Source: Manduca sexta (lineage: Eukaryota > Arthropoda > Insecta > Lepidoptera > Sphingidae). Taken from it: 64,000 nucleotides of DNA. The notes beneath the pieces were generated by a model. That model was not told the origin of the DNA. It ran no database searches and was given only the letters and a program-made list of their open reading frames with translations. The position numbers and the translations under genes were made by a program. Location: contig NC_051131.1 in NCBI RefSeq assembly GCF_014839805.1, positions 7,366,913 through 7,430,912 of the forward strand. Reading direction: 5' to 3'. This document shows positions 58,601 to 64,000 of the stretch, piece after piece. Every line of letters begins with the position of its first letter. The first letter of the stretch is position 1.

Positions 58601-61600
58601 TTCACCTTTAATAGATGCTATCGGTACATTGTACATATGACACATCATCACGTAATATACAAAGTATGTATTTGACCTAAACTTTACGTCTGTCTCGCTT
58701 ATAAAAGACGTATTCAAAGATTTCATTTGCATACTACATTCCTATTGTATGTAAAATATTCTGAATATGTCATGTTATATTTAAATGATATAACTAGGAT
58801 TATTAGATTTATTTAGTTACATCAAATATATACTATAAACTTTATTTCATGAAGAAAAATAGGATAAATAAAATGCATGAGAATGTACAATAATTCAAAT
58901 GCGTCTAAAAATATGAGTAAGAAAAAGATAATTCATTCGCATTTTCCTAATTCTTTTCAATTTCAGAGCTACTTTGAGTAATAGACAAAAAATAACCATA
59001 AAATTCTTGATCACTTGCTTTTAGCCATTCATTTTATTATACCGAGTATGTAAAGTGAATAACTCCACTCCTAATCATTATACATATTATTTATTCAATT
59101 ATACATGATGATTTCATTGGCTCCAAGTGCGCTGCTATAAATAGATTTTAAATATTGCTTTAGAAAAACCCACCTTATAACTTTCAGTTTGGACGATATA
59201 CTCGTATACTGTTTATATCTATGTAAATATTCCATACCTATTTAGTTATTTGATTGTTATTACTTAATCAGCTTGAAGGTATTACAATTTATTTTATTTA
59301 TCTCTACACCGAAGAAGAACGCAAACAATTATAGGATTCCAATGTGGTGTTAAAGTTCATTGTAATAAATAAAATTTTATAGTTTTACATGCTTTCGCTT
59401 TTGTGTTTATATTTAAATGAAAAATTGCATCTCAATATTTTAATGAAGGATACGTGTAAGAAATTGAATTATGTGTGTATAAATACTTGTCTAGGTTTTA
59501 ATGATTAGTTGCGGTATAAACATACATAATTGATTATTATCAGTCTTAGCTGTAATCAGGAAGTCTTCTTCATTATTTCCATTAGCGATATTGTTTAGCC
59601 TTCGGTAATCTCTGTGATCACTTAAAATATATGACAGGATAGCCTTTGATATGACCTTTACTCCGTTCTTGACGAGACATTTACCTTTAAGGTAACACGT
59701 TAAGTCGACCATCATACTGACAAAACTGTTTAGTAGAGACTCTTTTTAGAATTTTTTATTTGAGCTATTTTCTAATCAAAACATCTATGATTTATTTATT
59801 TTTGCAGTAAAATTACACGGGCTTATAATTTTTTACATAATTAGTGTACTCTTTAGTGCCTGATTTATGAAATTATAAAATAAAGCTGAATGATTGATGA
59901 ATGAAATAGATACTGTTTAATTTTTTTACTATGTTTCCAAACTTTAAGATGTAACATGTCTGACCCACTTTACATTCCATAACCGAATCAGAGATTTAAT
60001 AATCGTGTTGTTTTCAATAGGTTTGGTGAACAACAACTGGTGTTGTTGAAACAGTTGTGTTTTACCGCTAGAGTTACTACTGTTACCGTTCGCGATACGC
60101 CCGCCACTCACTACAATCGATTATTATCTGTAATATCAATGCAATTTTGTACTCAACTATCGAGATCCAACAGAGTATACCGTAAAACATTGCGATTGTT
60201 CTCGATCGCTTCGCATCTAACATTCAACCACGTTAGCATATATCATGACAAATAGCATCTTAAAACAGTACTTTAATTAGTTCTTTAATATCATGTAATA
60301 CCAAATTTTGCTATGCAAGTCTCGTGTATACAGAGGTCCGTGTCGTTAGGTAGGTTTCACCGCTTTGTCTAAACCTGTTGCCAAGCAATAACTTGCCACC
60401 ACAGTTATGTTCCGGTGTAGGAAACAATGAAGCTACTATAATAACCATCTATGAGACTTACTTAATATTCAATGTCTCAAGATGGCGAATACAGTGCAGC
60501 GCGATGCAGTATTTTTTTATTCATAATTCAGGGTGGTGTAGTTACTATTTAGGAGCAAGCGTGGCGCTTTCCATCAGGCGACCGACCTGGTCATCTCGTC
60601 TTTCACTTGTAAAAAAACTGGTTCTCACCGACGCAATGTCATTTGCGATATAAGTTATGTTTACGTTGTATAGCTGTATGATTTACTTAGCTAATCGAAA
60701 CAGGTACAACGTTAGATTTATGTTGAAAGTATCTAGAACTGTGTTGCGGTTAGCTGTGATTAGACTCGGTCGTTTGTAACTATTTATAATAAAACTTTAG
60801 CAAAGACATTAATTTATTGATTAAATATTTTTTCACTTGGCTCTAACTAAGCTATTGGACATTCTTTCTTTAATCGCGCGCATCTTTTTTAATCGCGGTA
60901 CTAGAATCCCGTAGAAGGATTCCATCCTACCTACTACTCAGCCATTGTTCAAGTTACTGAAATATATCATTACATTTCTTATATGACTTTTAGTAACTCG
61001 TATGAAACGAGTTAGTGGCAAAACAATCTATATAAATAAAAAAACGAATATTACCCAAAGCAAATATTGAGTTGTTGTTACAGAAGTTGGCTAAATAAAC
61101 GGGCAGGCAACCATATAGTTAATCATTGCTGCCGATGAACACCCACGATTATCCTACGATTTGTTGACTACACTATTACTTAAAAGTAAAAGAGATGGTG
61201 GTAAAAGAAGGATTTTGTTAGCCTTCTTGCAATGCTTATTAGAAAGGCTGTCTCTGTGGAAAATTGGTTATTGCCTCGGCCGAGTCAGCTTGTTCATGAA
61301 GTAGTTGTAAAAGTCAAGTTTTTTACACTTTTCTTGTAGGGTAGGTTAGAGTGAGTGTCCATTAAAAACTTTATTACAACATTAGGCATTCTGATATAAT
61401 ACTAAATTCCTCAATATAAGATTATGTAATACTTTCTATTGTATGGTGGTCTAATTTAAAGCATTTACAAATGATAAATATAATCTTACTAGTATAAAGT
61501 ATATTTCTTAAGTTTTAATTACATAGAGATTCTAAAGAAGCGGAAACGTGTTTGGTAGATATTTTATCATGTATGATTTATGAATCATGCGGGAAAATAT

Positions 61601-63339
61601 CTCTACTATGAAATCACTTGCAGGAAATTATATTTTAAGCAAAACAATCACGTTTCTTATTAGACGTTACTTTGCGTCAAACATCCGTAGTTGCTTCGAC
61701 TGTGCTCTGACTAAAAAACTACTGTTGGCCTTGTAGAGTTAATAAAGGTGGGAATTCTTAATTTTATATATCTACCTAAATCCGCGTATAATGAGAGACG
61801 AAAAATTGACTTAACATGTAAAGAATTTTATATCTATAACTTTGAATAACTTTAGACATTTACCATATAGACATTTATCTTTGAAGACCGTTGCCACGAG
61901 ACGAATCTTTACCAAAACCAGTTCTGTTAGCGTCTGCTTCTTGCGTAAATCATACGTTTATCTGTCGAAGTTTCTATGACTAATGCTTAGGGATTTCTAC
62001 GTCACAAATTATGGTATAGACAATAACGAATGAAACTGCATTTATTTGAAATGAACAAGGACGGTTGTAGTTCACTAGACGCTACAATTAATTATAATTA
62101 ACTTGAGCAATATGTATTGTTTTACAATGGATGTAATAATTTTTAAGTACTTAATTAGGACAATGTTATTTTTTTCTCGACTCTTTGACCTTCCGCGTAA
62201 TGAGTAAGCGATCTACACTTTGAAGCTAATAATACCACAATGGAGGACCGCACTGCAGAATAAATTGCATTTTTGTGATCATTAGAACGAACTGAATTTC
62301 GTTTCCGGGTAAATTAATATGTAAATGTGTAACACTTGTTGGAATAATTTTGAAGCGCCCAAATGTTGCACGCTTATAAATTATTCATAGGGCCTTGACT
62401 TCCCTAATGACGGATTTTTGTGGATGTTGTTTACGCATAATATTTAAAAGATATTGACTATTAATTGATGCGAGTTGGTTTAGTCTAACAAAAAATGTCA
62501 TAGAGACGCGTATTAGCGTTGTCAAAAGCACCGGGTTGGGTTATACTGAAGCGTACATACTGCTGAACAAATTATGCGCACTAACAGTTTAGGCGACGCG
62601 ATTTTGGAGTTGGTCAATGAAAAGCACTTAATCAAAACATCACTTTAACGAACGCTCGTTACGACGCTAACTTTAGAGTTCCCGTGATAATACGCTTAGT
62701 TCTGCTGTGAGTAGTACACATTGGAAAACGCTATTTGTTGGAATGGTTCGACGCTCGCTGTTCTATAATTAGCGATTGTCAACTTTATCGTCAGCCGTGT
62801 GTGATGGCGTTGATTATACAACGATATTTAATATTGAGCTTGACTGGACAATGGCTACCGTACAAATTTACAAAGCAAATATTTCCTTTGAGGCAAAGAC
62901 GCGAGCAGATATTAGTCACGTACGCATTGTTTCTCAAATTTTAGTGTAACATGAATTTACTAGCGTTTTGAAACTATTTTTGCAATGAAAATAAATACGT
63001 AAATGATTTATGTACATAGTTATTAACAGACAATATGAAGTAGATGGTTTTTGATAGATATTAGTAGAATAAATATTTCGTACAATTATTTTTTATTTTC
63101 TTTTATATTTTTTGTAAACTTAGAGTGATCTAAGTTACATAATTTCATGGACGATTTGATTTTCGATATGGCACTTAGATGCGCAGAATCAGTTGTGACA
63201 CATCACACGAGTATTAATTGAATTGTGCTATATTCATATTGGATAGCCGGCTTTGATAAGATGCGATACACAATAATTAATGGGAAATCATTTCTCAAGA
63301 GAGAAACTGGCGTAGGGGCATTGTTTGCAGCCTACTTTC
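58601..63339. other. Intergenic AT-rich DNA
   Basis: No gene or repeat that I can support. Frames at 60040-60255, 60378-60653 and 62735-62944 show no domain. Confidence 0.4.
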
Positions 63340-63500
63340 CGCAGGAGCGCGAGCGCGGTGGCGTGGTGGCGTGGCGGCGCGGCGCGGCGCGGCGAACGAA
63401 CGTGACGTGAAAGTGAATGGCACAAGCTCGCACGGACTCGCGGACACATTTTACGCCCGATTTAATACCACATTCGTTCACGCCAAACCGCACCGTTCGT
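63340..63500. promoter_or_regulatory. CpG-rich island 10 with GGCGC tandem units
   Basis: GGAGCGCGAGCGCGGTGGCG is followed by GCGGCGCGGCGCGGCGCGGC (GCGGC-type tandem repeat, about 63375-63395). It then runs into CTCGCACGGACTCGCGGACA. Low-complexity GC-rich DNA; no gene is recognised. Confidence 0.3.
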
Positions 63501-63744
63501 AAATTGACGTAAGGTCTCTACCGTGTGCCGGTTATGCTGTTTTACGAGTGCGTGCCAAAAACTTGCCAATATTGATTTATTTTTTTTCTGCATTGTTGCG
63601 TCGTCATTGTATGATAGTGAAAGAAGGTAGTTGTGGAGTATAACTTCATTCATCAAATCAATATATTTTTTATACGTAAACAAATATTGCGTACTTATTT
63701 AGTGATGGTATGATATTTGTATCCGCTCGCATAGCGACCAACGT

Positions 63745-63890
63745 ACACATAGTATAAACCCCTCATAGTGGCCTACATAAGTATGCCGCGTTCCGGAATT
63801 AGCCTGTGTATATTCGGTTTCAAACACGCAAATATAATTATGTCAGTAGACGCTTTATTTCTACCTACTCTACTGGCTATTAGGTGCAGA
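63745..63890 (-). repeat. Coding-looking dispersed repeat, copy 3, decayed
   Basis: The minus strand reads PNIHRLIPERGIL..., corresponding to DIHNLIPERNTL in copy 2 (36460-36703). The flank CTACTCTACTGGCTATTAGG corresponds to CCACTCTACTTACTATCAAG there. Several in-frame breaks. Confidence 0.6.
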
Positions 63891-64000
63891 GGAGTCACTT
63901 TCCGTGTTCGTTTTAAAAACAAAGACAGACAATCTAAAACCTTGTAAAGACCATAGATACGGTAATATATATATGTCGGTGATTGCAAGCCATATAATAT

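Noticed and set aside
22704..64000. Known insect microRNAs in the gene-free half
   Set aside because: I compared by memory with common insect mature sequences (let-7, miR-1, miR-7, miR-8, miR-10, miR-124, bantam and others) and saw none; absence is not proven.

Overview
The window looks like nuclear DNA of a moth or butterfly. It is strongly AT-rich, has short spliced genes with GT-AG introns, and is crowded with insect-type mobile DNA: a Copia LTR element, an RNase-H-bearing LINE, terminal-inverted-repeat elements, and tRNA-headed SINEs of a kind I know from Lepidoptera. I see no bacterial features (operons, CRISPR, rRNA).

Three host genes sit in the first 21 kb. (1) The 5' end of Nipped-B/NIPBL, the cohesin loader, lies on the minus strand. 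Exon 1 is 1691-1757, exon 2 is 772-940, and exon 3 (1-108) is cut by the window edge and carries an apparent 1-nt frameshift. (2) A complete five-exon DHRS7B-like short-chain dehydrogenase lies on the plus strand (14559-16796). (3) A complete three-exon TMEM11/PMI mitochondrial inner-membrane protein lies on the minus strand (21076 back to 20029). Nipped-B and DHRS7B are head-to-head. DHRS7B and TMEM11 are tail-to-tail, an arrangement I also recall from human chromosome 17p11.2.

The 12.8 kb between Nipped-B and DHRS7B is mostly a nest of transposons. A TIR element (2876-14160) was hit by a 177-bp MITE (2971-3147) and by a minus-strand LINE (about 4260-13917). The LINE was in turn split by a Copia element (9220-13307) with apparently identical 177-bp LTRs and a 5-bp target duplication. 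A second, uninterrupted copy of the TIR element (21117-22703) serves as the empty-site control. It lies only 40 bp upstream of the TMEM11 start codon and carries a TATCGATA (DRE-type) motif.

From 22.7 kb to the end I find no convincing protein-coding exon. This 41-kb stretch holds SINEs (24697, 31789, 49400, 50752, 55812), lepidopteran-type dispersed repeats, three copies of a coding-looking repeat (26.3, 36.5 and 63.8 kb), a compact 45-nt hairpin (48886-48930), and a series of short CpG-rich islands in AT-rich DNA. The islands may be promoter or regulatory elements of a large gene outside the window; that is inference. All gene identities rest on recalled family sequences; no database search was run.
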